NCBI RefSeq assembly: GCF_037450285.1 | Contig: NZ_JAQISN010000004.1 | Location: 124,001 to 188,000 of the forward strand | Source of the DNA: Erwinia sp. SLM-02 | GTDB taxonomy: Bacteria; Pseudomonadota; Gammaproteobacteria; Enterobacterales; Enterobacteriaceae | DNA: 64,000 nucleotides | Direction of reading: 5' to 3' | Shown here: in pieces, positions 36,082 to 45,062 of the stretch | How the letters are laid out: every line of letters begins with the position of its first letter | Numbering within the stretch: position 1 is the stretch's first letter | Position numbers and translations under genes: made by a program | Notes under the pieces: generated by a model | Seen by the model: the letters and a program-made list of their open reading frames with translations, nothing else | Databases searched by the model: none | Told to the model about the DNA's origin: nothing

Positions 36082-36723
36082 ATGCAGAGAAATAAGGGAA
36101 CACAATGCAACCCGCTGGCAGATAAACGGCTTTCCCGCTCAATCAGGATTGCCGTTGCAGCAGCGATTCTCACGCTGTTAACCCCGATCAGTTCTCCAGT
36201 GCTGGCAGCAGACAACTGGAAGACGGAGGGAATGAACGGTGTCATACACGTTCATGGGTCGTTAATGGAAAGTTCCTGCCGTCTGGCAACCAGCTCTGCC
36301 TGGCAGGATATCGAAATAGGCAACGTCAGCACAGCGCGATTGCAGCACATCGGCGATCGCGGAACCCCTGTGAAGATTGAGCTGAAACTGGAGGACTGCG
36401 CGTCCTCCGCCTCGCGAATGAGCGATAGCGATACGGGCAATGTGACATGGAGTCGCAGCCAGCCTTCGGTTTCAGTAAGTTTTCAGGCTCCCATGGACGC
36501 AGATAATCCACAGCTGATTAAAGTCAGTGGAGCCGGGGGATTGGGACTACGCCTCAAGGACATGCTCGGAAGGGACGTTCGTGTTGGCGGCCATGGCACA
36601 CCTCTGCAACTTACACCAGGGAAGAATCAGCTTATCTATACCATCGTTCCTGAGCGAACGCGCGCAACGTTAGCGGCGGGAAACTGGTGGTCACTGATCA
36701 ATATTGGGCTGAATTACGAATAA
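36082..36723 (+). CDS. Fimbrial subunit
   Basis: 213 residues. A long, twin-basic N-terminus leads to a signal peptide ending VLAA|DN. The mature part starts VIHVHGSLMESSCRLA, with the second Cys in LEDCAS, and ends INIGLNYE, all as in pilin subunits. Position after the chaperone is that of MrpE-like minor subunits. It is larger than the other pilins, but too short for a two-domain adhesin. Confidence 0.85.
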   Translation: MQRNKGTQCNPLADKRLSRSIRIAVAAAILTLLTPISSPVLAADNWKTEGMNGVIHVHGSLMESSCRLATSSAWQDIEIGNVSTARLQHIGDRGTPVKIELKLEDCASSASRMSDSDTGNVTWSRSQPSVSVSFQAPMDADNPQLIKVSGAGGLGLRLKDMLGRDVRVGGHGTPLQLTPGKNQLIYTIVPERTRATLAAGNWWSLINIGLNYE

Positions 36724-36745
36724 ATTTTTACCAAGGAAGATTGTA

Positions 36746-37264
36746 ATGAAACTACTGAAGAATGGTACTGCACTGGCTTTGTCACTGTTAATTTGTCAGC
36801 AGGCAGCTGCGATAGATAATTTGAAATTCTCTGGAACGCTAATCATTCCACCACCCTGTACGGTCGGCAGTGATTCGAAGGGATCGCTGATCGATGTCGT
36901 CTTTCCTGGCCGTATGCCGGTAGATAAAATTGATGGCAATAACTTTATGCTCCCGGTGGCATACAAGATTAACTGCGATGGAGCGGGCACTCCCGGATTG
37001 GATTTGAAATTATCAATAATCGGAATGGATGCAAAATTTGCGGGATCGGAAGGTGTGTTGCAGGCAAAAGGGCAGACCGATCTCGGAGTCCAAATTCTTT
37101 ATGGGGACAATACTACCAAAAAGGGATTTAAGCTGAATGAGCCAATGGGCATCTTCTATTCTGCTCCCCCCACGCTATGGGCCGTACCGGTTAAAAGACC
37201 GGGCGGTACGCTGAAGGATGGTAGTTTTGAAGCGACCGCAACCTTAAAAGCTGAATACCAATGA
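36746..37264 (+). CDS. Fimbrial subunit
   Basis: 172 residues with a signal peptide ending QQAAA|ID. LKFSGTLIIPPPCTV and the second Cys in YKINCDG are typical of the PapK/MrpF class of tip-fibrillum pilins, as is the C-terminal ATATLKAEYQ. The stop overlaps the following frame (ATGA at 37261). Confidence 0.86.
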   Translation: MKLLKNGTALALSLLICQQAAAIDNLKFSGTLIIPPPCTVGSDSKGSLIDVVFPGRMPVDKIDGNNFMLPVAYKINCDGAGTPGLDLKLSIIGMDAKFAGSEGVLQAKGQTDLGVQILYGDNTTKKGFKLNEPMGIFYSAPPTLWAVPVKRPGGTLKDGSFEATATLKAEYQ

Positions 37265-37278
37265 TCGGAGCAGGCTGG

Positions 37279-37863
37279 ATGACAATATTTCACCGAGGTA
37301 GTCGATCGTTCTTATATACCAGCCTGCTGATATCAACTTTGTCGGCTGGTCCATTAGTTCATGCAACTGATGATTTTACCCGATCCAATGATTTTACTGG
37401 AAGCGATAATATGCGTTTTTCGGGGCAGCTGGTCGAGCAACCCTGCATTATAGAGCCGGATAATGAAACGATTAAGCTTGAGTTTGACTCCATCGTCGAA
37501 CAGTCTCTGTATATTTACGGCCGCTCAAGTGCGCGTCCGTTCATTTTGCGGCTGTCTGAGTGTGATTTAAGCGTGGGCAATAAAGTGCGGGTGGCATTCA
37601 ATGGACAAAAAAGCCTTGCTTTGCCCAATCTTCTGGCGGTGAACAGCGGTAGTGCGACATCAGGTATTGCCATTGCGCTGGAAACTATGGATGGAAATCC
37701 TCTTCCGCTGGGTAAGGACACGACGGACTACCTGCTTCTGGCAGGAAGAAACGAAATCACCTTTAAAGCTTATGTTCAGGCCGAACCCGAAGCGATAGCG
37801 AAGAAAAATATTGTCCTCGGTCCGTTCACTGCGACTGCCACTTTTTATATTGAATATGAATGA
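37279..37863 (+). CDS. Fimbrial subunit, last pilin of the operon
   Basis: 194 residues when started at ATG 37279, which has GGAG 9 bases upstream; the frame also opens at 37261, overlapping the previous stop. The signal peptide ends VHA|TDD. Pilin motifs: MRFSGQLVEQPCII, second Cys in LSECDL, C-terminal ATATFYIEYE. It takes the place where MR/P-like operons have MrpG, and where a larger adhesin gene would be expected next. No two-domain adhesin is found. Confidence 0.84.
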   Translation: MTIFHRGSRSFLYTSLLISTLSAGPLVHATDDFTRSNDFTGSDNMRFSGQLVEQPCIIEPDNETIKLEFDSIVEQSLYIYGRSSARPFILRLSECDLSVGNKVRVAFNGQKSLALPNLLAVNSGSATSGIAIALETMDGNPLPLGKDTTDYLLLAGRNEITFKAYVQAEPEAIAKKNIVLGPFTATATFYIEYE

Positions 37864-38267
37864 GTTAAAGGTTGTGTTGCAGCAAAAATCGGTTGCTGAA
37901 AATCCACGTTAGCGGAGAATCTGGAGTGTAATCATTAAAGCCCCCCTGCAGCGTAGCTCTGCTTAATATCCACTTTCGACATTAAATTAATTCTTATCTT
38001 ACCTCTAAGTGAATTTTATTACTTAAAGATACTCAATTAAATTAGATGTTAAAGATAGTTTTTAAGTGTGGTAAAAATTCCGTTCGGTGAACTTAATCAG
38101 AAGAAATAGTGCGCGATATAAAATGTCGCAGTTTATGTATTAATGATGGCTTGCTTTTTTTATTAAACCCCCTGGGATACAATCTCAACAAATGCCATCA
38201 GGAGATGGTGAGGTGGTTGTTGGGTTAAAACAACTTCTCGGGTTACGGATAACATCAGGGTCCACTT
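37864..38267. other. Intergenic region between pilin and regulator genes
   Basis: About 400 bp, AT-rich, without a supported gene. It should contain the promoter of the LuxR-type gene. I saw no strong terminator after the last pilin, so read-through is possible. Confidence 0.45.
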
Positions 38268-38897
38268 ATGAAAAGAAACCATTTAACAGCTGTCATTAAT
38301 GATCCTAATCGCTACTTTGCAGAAGGCCTCATGAATTGCATCAGCGATAACTCATCATCGGTGGGCATGAACGTAGAATTTACGGATTGCGTTTTTAACA
38401 GCCGGGCAAAATTAGTCTTCCTGTCTGCGGATACGGTATCAGTGGCGAATCTTCATTATTTGAATCGCCGGCTGGCTTCTCGTGCATTAAGCGTATTCAT
38501 CATACATGAATCCGAAACCGCTAATTTGGCGAATGCATTAAAAATCAGTAAATTGAATCACTACACGTCCTTATTCCGAAATCAGTCCGTGAGTGATATC
38601 TCTGCGGCTATTCGCAGCCATATCGAACCGCAGTCTGATTTGCGTGACATTTTGATACCGCCTTGCTCAGTCCGTTCCAAAAACAACTTCACCAAACGAG
38701 AGACTGAAATACTGCGCTATCTTGCCCGAGGTATCAGTAATGGTGCAGTGGCACGCTTTCTTCACATTAGTGAAAAAACCGTCAGTGCCCATAAAAGAAA
38801 TATTATGTCAAAGCTGAACATGATTCGTCCTGCCGAACTCAATTACTGGCTTCTCCAGGAAGGGTGGTGTGAATCATGGCGCGTCCGTGAAAAATAA
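38268..38897 (+). CDS. LuxR-type transcriptional regulator of the fimbrial island
   Basis: 209 residues. Residues 145-195 form a LuxR/NarL helix-turn-helix (FTKRETEILRYLARGISNGAVARFLHISEKTVSAHKRNIMSKL). The N-terminal 130 residues look like a receiver-type domain in which the usual acidic pocket is not evident, so control by phosphorylation is doubtful. Placement right after the fimbrial operon suggests a FimZ-like or MrpJ-like function in controlling it. Confidence 0.82.
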   Translation: MKRNHLTAVINDPNRYFAEGLMNCISDNSSSVGMNVEFTDCVFNSRAKLVFLSADTVSVANLHYLNRRLASRALSVFIIHESETANLANALKISKLNHYTSLFRNQSVSDISAAIRSHIEPQSDLRDILIPPCSVRSKNNFTKRETEILRYLARGISNGAVARFLHISEKTVSAHKRNIMSKLNMIRPAELNYWLLQEGWCESWRVREK

Positions 38898-38908
38898 CTG
38901 AGATACCC

Positions 38909-39421
38909 ATGATTACAACGCCTTATAAAACTTTTTGGTATGCAAAAAATAAATCGATCTTATTTTTTGCATTTTTTTTATTCGGTTGCCAGACAGCACC
39001 GCACCCGAACAGTTCGGCGATCAAGCCACCGCCGAATACCATACAACAGCAATCTACCACGATGAATCCTGCGGCCGTGCCTTCGCTCGCAGATAGTGGA
39101 CTGACTGCGTCTGCACTGCGGAGTGGCAATGACGAGTCGCATAGCGAAAAATATAAAACGGAAAGTGAAAAGCTACAGCAGTGCCAGTCTCAACTGGACG
39201 CACTGAAAGTCATGAGCCCGGCCCAATATACGCGTATGCGTAACTCCTTTGATTATTTGATGAATGGAGCCGCGCAGTACGCTAATCTCCGCCAAAAAAT
39301 TAATGCGGATACCCAGGATACGGTAGATGCACTGTATCGTTACCGTGCTAATCTGCTCTGTGCGCAGATTGCTCAAACACTTCTGGATGGATTGACTCGT
39401 CGAGGTGAGGCGCGTCCATGA
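38909..39421 (+). CDS. Small lipoprotein of the fimbrial island
   Basis: 170 residues. A lipobox, LFGC at about residues 24-27, follows a strongly hydrophobic helix; then a Pro/Ser/Thr-rich linker and a C-terminal helical part. No known domain recognised. It lies 11 bp after the LuxR gene and overlaps the start of the coiled-coil isomerase gene (ATGA), so the three are co-transcribed and the last two translationally coupled. It might anchor the long coiled-coil protein to a membrane; that is inference. Confidence 0.75.
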   Translation: MITTPYKTFWYAKNKSILFFAFFLFGCQTAPHPNSSAIKPPPNTIQQQSTTMNPAAVPSLADSGLTASALRSGNDESHSEKYKTESEKLQQCQSQLDALKVMSPAQYTRMRNSFDYLMNGAAQYANLRQKINADTQDTVDALYRYRANLLCAQIAQTLLDGLTRRGEARP

Positions 39422-41988
39422 ACCGTAAGCCTGGTCCATTCCCCTTCGTTCATTCGCAGATTGCTCTGCTTATTTTTAGCATGATGGTGGTGAGTCGTCC
39501 GATACATGCCGAGCCTAATGAAGCGCCGGCGGTACTGCAATTTGCTCGCAAATATCAGCAGAAGCGGATCGACGTTCCTCAATACAAACCTGTTAAAAAA
39601 GCACCTCAATCGGAACATTTGAGACTGCCTGCGCATAAAAAAACCGTATCGGCCCCTGCGCCAACCTCATCGCTGGTTGCAGAATCCGATCGGCGTCAGC
39701 TGCAACAGCTGGAAGGTAACATTGCGCAAAAAGACCAGGCAATTGCGGCACAGAGTGCGGCTATTCAAAAGCTTGAAAAGCAGCTTTCTGCTTTCCAGCG
39801 CGCTGCACAGAATGCTCCCCCAGTTCCCTCGACAGCGTCACCACATGATGTTCAGATGGTTCAAAAAATGGCCGAGAGTCTTTATCGGACATTGACCTTA
39901 AATCCTGCTCCCGACACCATGGCCGCAAAGCTCAGGCAGGCTAATCAGCAGGCTTCCCGGGCACAACAGTCCGAAGCCGCCATGCTGGAAAAGCAAAAAA
40001 ACCTGAAATCGCAGCTAAGCGAACTACAGAATCAGCTTACGGCTCTCAAAAATAACCGTAGTCAGATAACAAGTGATCGCGAAGCCTCGTTAAACGCGCA
40101 GCTGGCAAAACTGAACACGTTGAACCATCAGCTGGAATCGGATCTTGCTGCAGGCCGTCAAAAGATGTCACAAACCGCACAGCAGATTCAGCGGCTTGAA
40201 TCGTCAATGCAAAAGTTAGAGAGCGAGAAAAAACGGTACGCTGACGATAACAAACAGCTTATGTTGCAGATTTCCGGCCACAGCAGTACGAGTGAAACGC
40301 TTGAGTTGGCTAAAAAACAGCATAATAAACTGCAGGATGAACTGGCAACCCGTCAGCAGCAGCTCACGCAGTTAGAAAAGGAAAAACAGCAGCTGAAGCA
40401 AATGCTGGCGGCGGGACCAACGCCTGCGCAGTTTGCAGACAGCCAGAAACAGATAAAATCACTGCAGATACAGCTGGATGCCAATGTTCAGCTACTGCAG
40501 AACCAGGAACGTAGCGCCAGTGAACAGGCAAAATCGAGTAGTGATGCGCTTATCGCTGAGAGAAAATCAGCGGTAGATAAGATTAAATCGCTTCAGGAAA
40601 AACTGGACGCCTCGCAAACTCAGCAGGCGGCGATGCAGTCCGATCAGCAACAGCTTCAGCAGAAGTTGCAAAAAAATCTTCTCAGCAAAGCTGAGAATAG
40701 CGCTGCTCTTGCCACACAGCTCAAAGCGCTACAGGATAATTTGACCAACGCCCAGCATCAACAATCGGCGATTAAAGCTGAGAACGATAAGCTACAGCAG
40801 CAGCTTGAGCATGCACCAACGGCTGCACAGCTGGCCGATAGCCAGCAGAAAGTAAAAACATTGCAAACACAGCTTGACGCTAATGCCCTGCTACTGCAGA
40901 AAAAAGAAATCAACGCGAGCGAACAGGTCAAGGCCAGCAACGCAGCGCTACTGGCAGAGAAACAAACTGCGAATGATAAGCTTGTAGCGGTACAGGCAAA
41001 ACTTGACGCTCTTCAAAAGCAGCAGACGGTTTTGCTGTCTGAAAAACAGCAGTTCCAGAAGAAACTGGATGCCGCACCGGATGCTGCGCTGCTAGCTGAG
41101 AGCCAGTTGAAAATCAAAGCGCTCCAGGGCCAGCTGGACACGGCGCTGCTGCTGCAGAAAAAAGATGCGGCAACCAGCAAAGACATTAAAGCAGATGATT
41201 CAGCTGTTATTGCAGAGAACAAAGCTGCAGCGGAGAAGATTAAGGATCTACAGCAGAAACTGGATGCGGTTCAGGCTCAGCTGACCGAGGCGACAAAGCT
41301 GAGTGCTGTGCCTCTGGCCAAAGGATTGCCGGTAATGACGCCGGAAACGCTGAAGAAAAAATCAACCCGGGAAGCCTATGCTATCGGCATTTCTCTTGGG
41401 GCTGAGATCCTCCAGCTACAGGCTGAAAATCGTAACTGGGCGTCGACGGATAGCGACAAACCCAGCGTTCTTGCTGGCATCATTGATTCATTCCAGGGAA
41501 AAGAAAAGCTTCCTCCTGATGAACTCCACAAGTCATTGATGAATATTAGCGAACGGGTGAAGTCTGGTCGTGAGAAATATATCGGGGACTTAGATAAGTC
41601 GACGAAAAAGTACATTGCCAATTTCACTAAACAAAAGAATGCTAAAAAAAGCGATTCTGGTTTTTGGTATCGAGTCGGGTATGTCGGCGATACCCCTATT
41701 CCTGAAGGAGCGGTAATTGATGTTGTTGTAAAAGAGAGTCTGACAAATGGTATAATTATTGAGGACATGGATGCTAAAGGAGTTGTCTTGACCCAGCCAA
41801 TTTCGGCTTTCCCGCCGGTATTCCGTGAAGCGCTTTCTAAATTGAAAAATCATGGATCGATGACTATTGTAGTTCCACCCGCGCTGGCTTATGGCGAAAA
41901 AGGGTACCCACCTAAGGTACCACCGAATGCTACGATGGTTTATGATCTCCGCGTGTCAGATATCTATCCAGAACAAGTTAAAAAATAA
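39418..41988 (+). CDS. Long periplasmic coiled-coil protein with C-terminal FKBP-type prolyl isomerase
   Basis: 856 residues. An N-terminal signal peptide (hydrophobic core IALLIFSMMVVS, cleavage after HA near residue 31) is followed by about 550 residues of continuous coiled coil rich in Gln, Lys, Leu and Ala. Three imperfect repeats of about 87 residues begin near 331, 464 and 551, each with APT/APD-x-AxxxADSQ followed by xxLQxQLDA. Residues from about 640 match an FKBP N-terminal dimerisation domain (EAYAIGISLGAEIL) and then an FKBP catalytic domain (VIDVVVKESL to PPNATMVYDLRVSDI), as in FkpA/Mip. FkpA is about 270 residues, so this is three times longer. Its coupling to a pilus operon suggests a role in pilin folding or secretion. 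Confidence 0.85.
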   Translation: MNRKPGPFPFVHSQIALLIFSMMVVSRPIHAEPNEAPAVLQFARKYQQKRIDVPQYKPVKKAPQSEHLRLPAHKKTVSAPAPTSSLVAESDRRQLQQLEGNIAQKDQAIAAQSAAIQKLEKQLSAFQRAAQNAPPVPSTASPHDVQMVQKMAESLYRTLTLNPAPDTMAAKLRQANQQASRAQQSEAAMLEKQKNLKSQLSELQNQLTALKNNRSQITSDREASLNAQLAKLNTLNHQLESDLAAGRQKMSQTAQQIQRLESSMQKLESEKKRYADDNKQLMLQISGHSSTSETLELAKKQHNKLQDELATRQQQLTQLEKEKQQLKQMLAAGPTPAQFADSQKQIKSLQIQLDANVQLLQNQERSASEQAKSSSDALIAERKSAVDKIKSLQEKLDASQTQQAAMQSDQQQLQQKLQKNLLSKAENSAALATQLKALQDNLTNAQHQQSAIKAENDKLQQQLEHAPTAAQLADSQQKVKTLQTQLDANALLLQKKEINASEQVKASNAALLAEKQTANDKLVAVQAKLDALQKQQTVLLSEKQQFQKKLDAAPDAALLAESQLKIKALQGQLDTALLLQKKDAATSKDIKADDSAVIAENKAAAEKIKDLQQKLDAVQAQLTEATKLSAVPLAKGLPVMTPETLKKKSTREAYAIGISLGAEILQLQAENRNWASTDSDKPSVLAGIIDSFQGKEKLPPDELHKSLMNISERVKSGREKYIGDLDKSTKKYIANFTKQKNAKKSDSGFWYRVGYVGDTPIPEGAVIDVVVKESLTNGIIIEDMDAKGVVLTQPISAFPPVFREALSKLKNHGSMTIVVPPALAYGEKGYPPKVPPNATMVYDLRVSDIYPEQVKK

Positions 41989-42012
41989 TGAAATTTCGGA
42001 TGGAAATTGAGT

Positions 42013-42050
42013 AAAATAACGCATCCAGCATTAGCTGAATGCGTTATTTT
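42013..42050. terminator. Bidirectional terminator
   Basis: AAAATAACGCAT and ATGCGTTATTTT form a 12-bp stem whose loop contains a further CAGC/GCTG pairing. A-rich on one arm and T-rich on the other, it serves both the isomerase gene and the convergent PapI-like gene. Confidence 0.85.
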
Positions 42051-42060
42051 ATCTTGCAGG

Positions 42061-42321
42061 TTAAACTTTGATCGGTTTTGGTTTATTCCAGTACAAACTT
42101 TTTCGCTGCTTAACTGAAGTGATAACACCTTCTTTTTCCAGCTTGATCAGAATATGCCGTGCATTGTAAATGCTAAGTTCGGATCTGTCGGCGATATCGC
42201 GGGTACTGGCATACTGCGTGTTTTCATCATTAGACTCACTTTCTTTAAAAAAATCATGAAGTGCATTGATGACACGCTCTACGGACGTTGCTCTTTGAAA
42301 ACCCCTGGTGGATTCAATCAT
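42061..42321 (-). CDS. PapI/FaeA-like winged-helix regulator
   Basis: 86 residues from ATG 42321, which has AAGGAG 7 bases upstream; a longer frame to 42372 adds 17 residues without a ribosome binding site. The sequence RDIADRSELSIYNARHILIKLEKEGVITSVKQRKSLYWNK has the FaeA-like winged-helix pattern seen in PapI, which works with Lrp and Dam to switch pili on. The fimbrial promoter here lacks the paired GATC sites of pap, so its mechanism may differ. Confidence 0.72.
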   Translation of the reverse strand: MIESTRGFQRATSVERVINALHDFFKESESNDENTQYASTRDIADRSELSIYNARHILIKLEKEGVITSVKQRKSLYWNKPKPIKV

Positions 42322-42685
42322 TCTATCACTCCTTCTTAGTAAATCCGGCTCCTGCCGATTAATAAAAAACAAACCCCCTGATAATCAAGTTGGACAATGA
42401 TAACTTCTGCAGTTTAAAATCAAAACTTAATATCAATTAGTTGAAAATTAAAAAATAAAAAAACATGAAGTGGTATTTTATTAGCATAAAATTCTAAAAA
42501 TCATATCAAAAATGCAATCATTAAGAACATTAAATCGCAATATTAAGAAATGGTAAGACTTAAAATGGTATGGTGAAAAGCTAGGCTTATAAATAAAAAC
42601 CACAGAGTGCACGATATGAATTTTTTTACTATAAAAATAGTAGATTTATTGAATATAAAAACGAATTATCACATACAGACATCCT
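42322..42685. other. Divergent promoter region of the papI-like and ToxR-like genes
   Basis: About 360 bp, very AT-rich, with no gene and no GATC. Very AT-rich intergenic DNA of this kind is a frequent target of H-NS, but no specific sites are assigned. Confidence 0.45.
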
Positions 42686-43516
42686 ATGAAATACTCAATT
42701 AATCGTTTCGTTGACTTCGATAACTGCAGGGGGATTTTGAGTCTGATAAATGACAATCATACGTCCGTACAACTCTCCAGGCCGGGGGGCAGACTATTAA
42801 ACGAATTAATTACTCATTCTGGTATGACCCTGACGCGTGAAGCGTTGCTGAAAAGTGTTTGGGAAGATCATGGTTTGATCCCCTCGAACAACAATCTTAG
42901 CAACCATATTAGCTTTCTGAGAAAAATATTCGCTCAGCTGGGAGTGGAGGAAAACATCATTGTCACCTCACCCAGAGAGGGTTTTCGGCTCCAGGCTGAG
43001 ATAGAAATCGTCAGTGATGAAGACTGCGCCCAACAAGATAATGTGGGAGAGGAGGAAATGTCTCCACAACATCCGGCCATGAGCAGAGAAACAGAAATAA
43101 AACAGCGGCAGCGTAAGATTCGTCGCCTCTTCAGGAGAAAAATCATTAATATGAATTTTCTTGTTATTCCTATCATAATCTTCTCCCTGATAATGACCTA
43201 CGCCCATTTTTCAGGTTTTATCTTTCAGCATGAAAAAAATTCCACAGCTTTTGTTGGATACTGTGAAGTTATCGATTTAGAGTCAGGAAAAGATATCGAT
43301 GATAGAGAAAAAATGAGTATCGTAAAAAAGATCATCGAAGAAAAAAATATTAACTGTATTAATAAAAGAAGCCATCTTTATCTGAAGGCGACCCAATTGA
43401 CAATGGATAATGAACATAAACAGCAGGCAATTTTTCTTGCCCAATGTTTTTTAATCGACGCTGAAATGCGGCCTGAGTGTGGAAGTTATCTAACGTTAAC
43501 CCAAAAAAAACCATGA
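42686..43516 (+). CDS. ToxR/CadC-like membrane-bound transcriptional regulator
   Basis: 276 residues. Residues 1 to about 105 form an OmpR-type winged helix (SRPGGRLLNELITHSGMTLTREALLKSVWE, SFLRKIFAQLG, SPREGFRL). A single membrane helix lies at about 156-178, and the last 100 residues face the periplasm. The next gene starts within its stop codon and encodes a FidL-like protein; MarT-FidL in Salmonella and YqeI-YqeJ in E. coli are pairs of the same kind. Likely activates the fimbrial island or another surface protein gene. Confidence 0.85.
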   Translation: MKYSINRFVDFDNCRGILSLINDNHTSVQLSRPGGRLLNELITHSGMTLTREALLKSVWEDHGLIPSNNNLSNHISFLRKIFAQLGVEENIIVTSPREGFRLQAEIEIVSDEDCAQQDNVGEEEMSPQHPAMSRETEIKQRQRKIRRLFRRKIINMNFLVIPIIIFSLIMTYAHFSGFIFQHEKNSTAFVGYCEVIDLESGKDIDDREKMSIVKKIIEEKNINCINKRSHLYLKATQLTMDNEHKQQAIFLAQCFLIDAEMRPECGSYLTLTQKKP

Positions 43517-44043
43517 AGAAAATAATTTTTTTCTCCAGCGTCATTCTGTTGTTGATTGCCGGAATCATGTTCATCCTGAACAACAAAAATGCACCTACCG
43601 CCGGCAGAGAACTGGTGCTTTCGTGCAGTGCAAAGGTAGATATTGAGGCAAGGCAGCCCAATGGGTCGGTCCATATGGAGGGCCGACTGAGCCTGACGAC
43701 TCTGGGTAACAAACGGCTGGCGCTACTGTATACCGGTCGGCTAATCACCCCTCAGGGGCGCTTTATTCTGAGCAGAACGCTGCTGATGGACTACCAGTAT
43801 CACCCTGAAAACCATGTGCTGGAACTCACCTATAATCGCAGCACGGTGAGTGATGCAGATACGGTTCCTGACGATATTTTTTATCGTAGCCTGATGAAGA
43901 GCCGCTCATTTATCCTCTATCTGACGAGGCTTAACGACAGCATATGGCTGGTTTCAGGGCTGACCACCCCGCTTTATGTCTGCAACGACATTGAAAAAAA
44001 CGGCTTACTGTCCAATTCAAGTAAGCCGATTCATCCGAGCTGA
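43513..44043 (+). CDS. FidL-like membrane protein
   Basis: 176 residues from ATG 43513, overlapping the stop of the ToxR-like gene (ATGA). One N-terminal membrane helix (KKIIFFSSVILLLIAGIMFIL) and a periplasmic part with Cys in LVLSCSAKVDI and near the C-terminus (YVCNDI). Small proteins of this type accompany ToxR-like regulators and probably modulate them in the periplasm, as TcpH/ToxS do for their partners; that analogy is inference. Confidence 0.8.
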   Translation: MKKIIFFSSVILLLIAGIMFILNNKNAPTAGRELVLSCSAKVDIEARQPNGSVHMEGRLSLTTLGNKRLALLYTGRLITPQGRFILSRTLLMDYQYHPENHVLELTYNRSTVSDADTVPDDIFYRSLMKSRSFILYLTRLNDSIWLVSGLTTPLYVCNDIEKNGLLSNSSKPIHPS

Positions 44044-44060
44044 TATGAGATATTCAGTGA

Positions 44061-45062
44061 TTACTGGCGGCGCTGAACGTAGGTGATCGCCAGCGCGATG
44101 GCCAGTACCAACCCTTTGATGATGTCCATGGCGTAATAGGGAACGGACAGCATCACCAGGCCATTTTGCAGTACGCCGAGGATCACCGCGCCCAGCAACG
44201 TTCCCAGCGCGTTTGGCTTGCCTGCACCGGCCAGAGAAAGCCCAATCCACGCGGCGGCAACCGCATCCATCAGGTATCCGCTGCCCGCGTTAACCTGCGA
44301 CGAACCAATACGGGAAGCCAGCAGAATGCCGCCAAGTCCGGCCAGCAGTGAAGCGATCACGTACGCCACCACGCGATAGCGGTTGGTGCGGATACCGGAC
44401 AGGCGCGCGGCCTCCGGATTACCACCAATAGCGTACATGCGGCGTCCGTGTTTGGTAAGCGAGAGCAGCAGCTGGGCCAGCACCGTCACCACCAGCATTA
44501 CGATAACAATAATCGGCACCTGGCCCAGCAGTGAGAAGATCGGCGGGATAGTACCTTCGGCCATATCTCCGCTTGGCAACACCATATTTTCGGTAATGGA
44601 TCCACCAAAGCTGTAGGTCATCGCCACGCCCTGCACGACAAAAAGGCTGGCGAGCGTGGCCAGCATGTCAGGGATTTTTAGCACCACGATCATAAAGGCG
44701 TTAAACAGTCCGACCAGCGTACAGAGCAGCAGCGTCAGTGCAATTGCCGCCGTGGGGCCAAATCCGTACCAGACGAAGAAGGATATCACCAGCGAGTTGG
44801 CCAGCGAGGCGGTCGAGCCGACAGAGAGATCGAAACCGCCGATCGTCAGGGATATTGATACGCCGATCGCAATCACCGTGACGATGGCGATGGAACGTAA
44901 AATATTGATGATGTTACTCGGTTCCAGGAAGCTGTCTGACGCCAGGCCAAAACCGATAATCAGCGCCGCTACCGTCAGCAACATTCCCCACTTATAGAGA
45001 AAATCAAACAGCTGGTGCCGGACAGAGACTGTCGGCTTGAGGGAAATTTCTTTGCTGCTCAC
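44061..45062 (-). CDS. Sugar ABC transporter permease, RbsC type
   Basis: 333 residues with 8-10 membrane helices and the family signature GGFDLSVGSTASLANS and GGNPEAARLSGI. It forms the channel of a CUT2-type ABC importer for a monosaccharide, autoinducer-2 or similar compound. Its start overlaps the stop of the ATPase gene (4 bp). No binding-protein gene follows before the convergent fidL-like gene. Confidence 0.9.
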   Translation of the reverse strand: MSSKEISLKPTVSVRHQLFDFLYKWGMLLTVAALIIGFGLASDSFLEPSNIINILRSIAIVTVIAIGVSISLTIGGFDLSVGSTASLANSLVISFFVWYGFGPTAAIALTLLLCTLVGLFNAFMIVVLKIPDMLATLASLFVVQGVAMTYSFGGSITENMVLPSGDMAEGTIPPIFSLLGQVPIIVIVMLVVTVLAQLLLSLTKHGRRMYAIGGNPEAARLSGIRTNRYRVVAYVIASLLAGLGGILLASRIGSSQVNAGSGYLMDAVAAAWIGLSLAGAGKPNALGTLLGAVILGVLQNGLVMLSVPYYAMDIIKGLVLAIALAITYVQRRQ

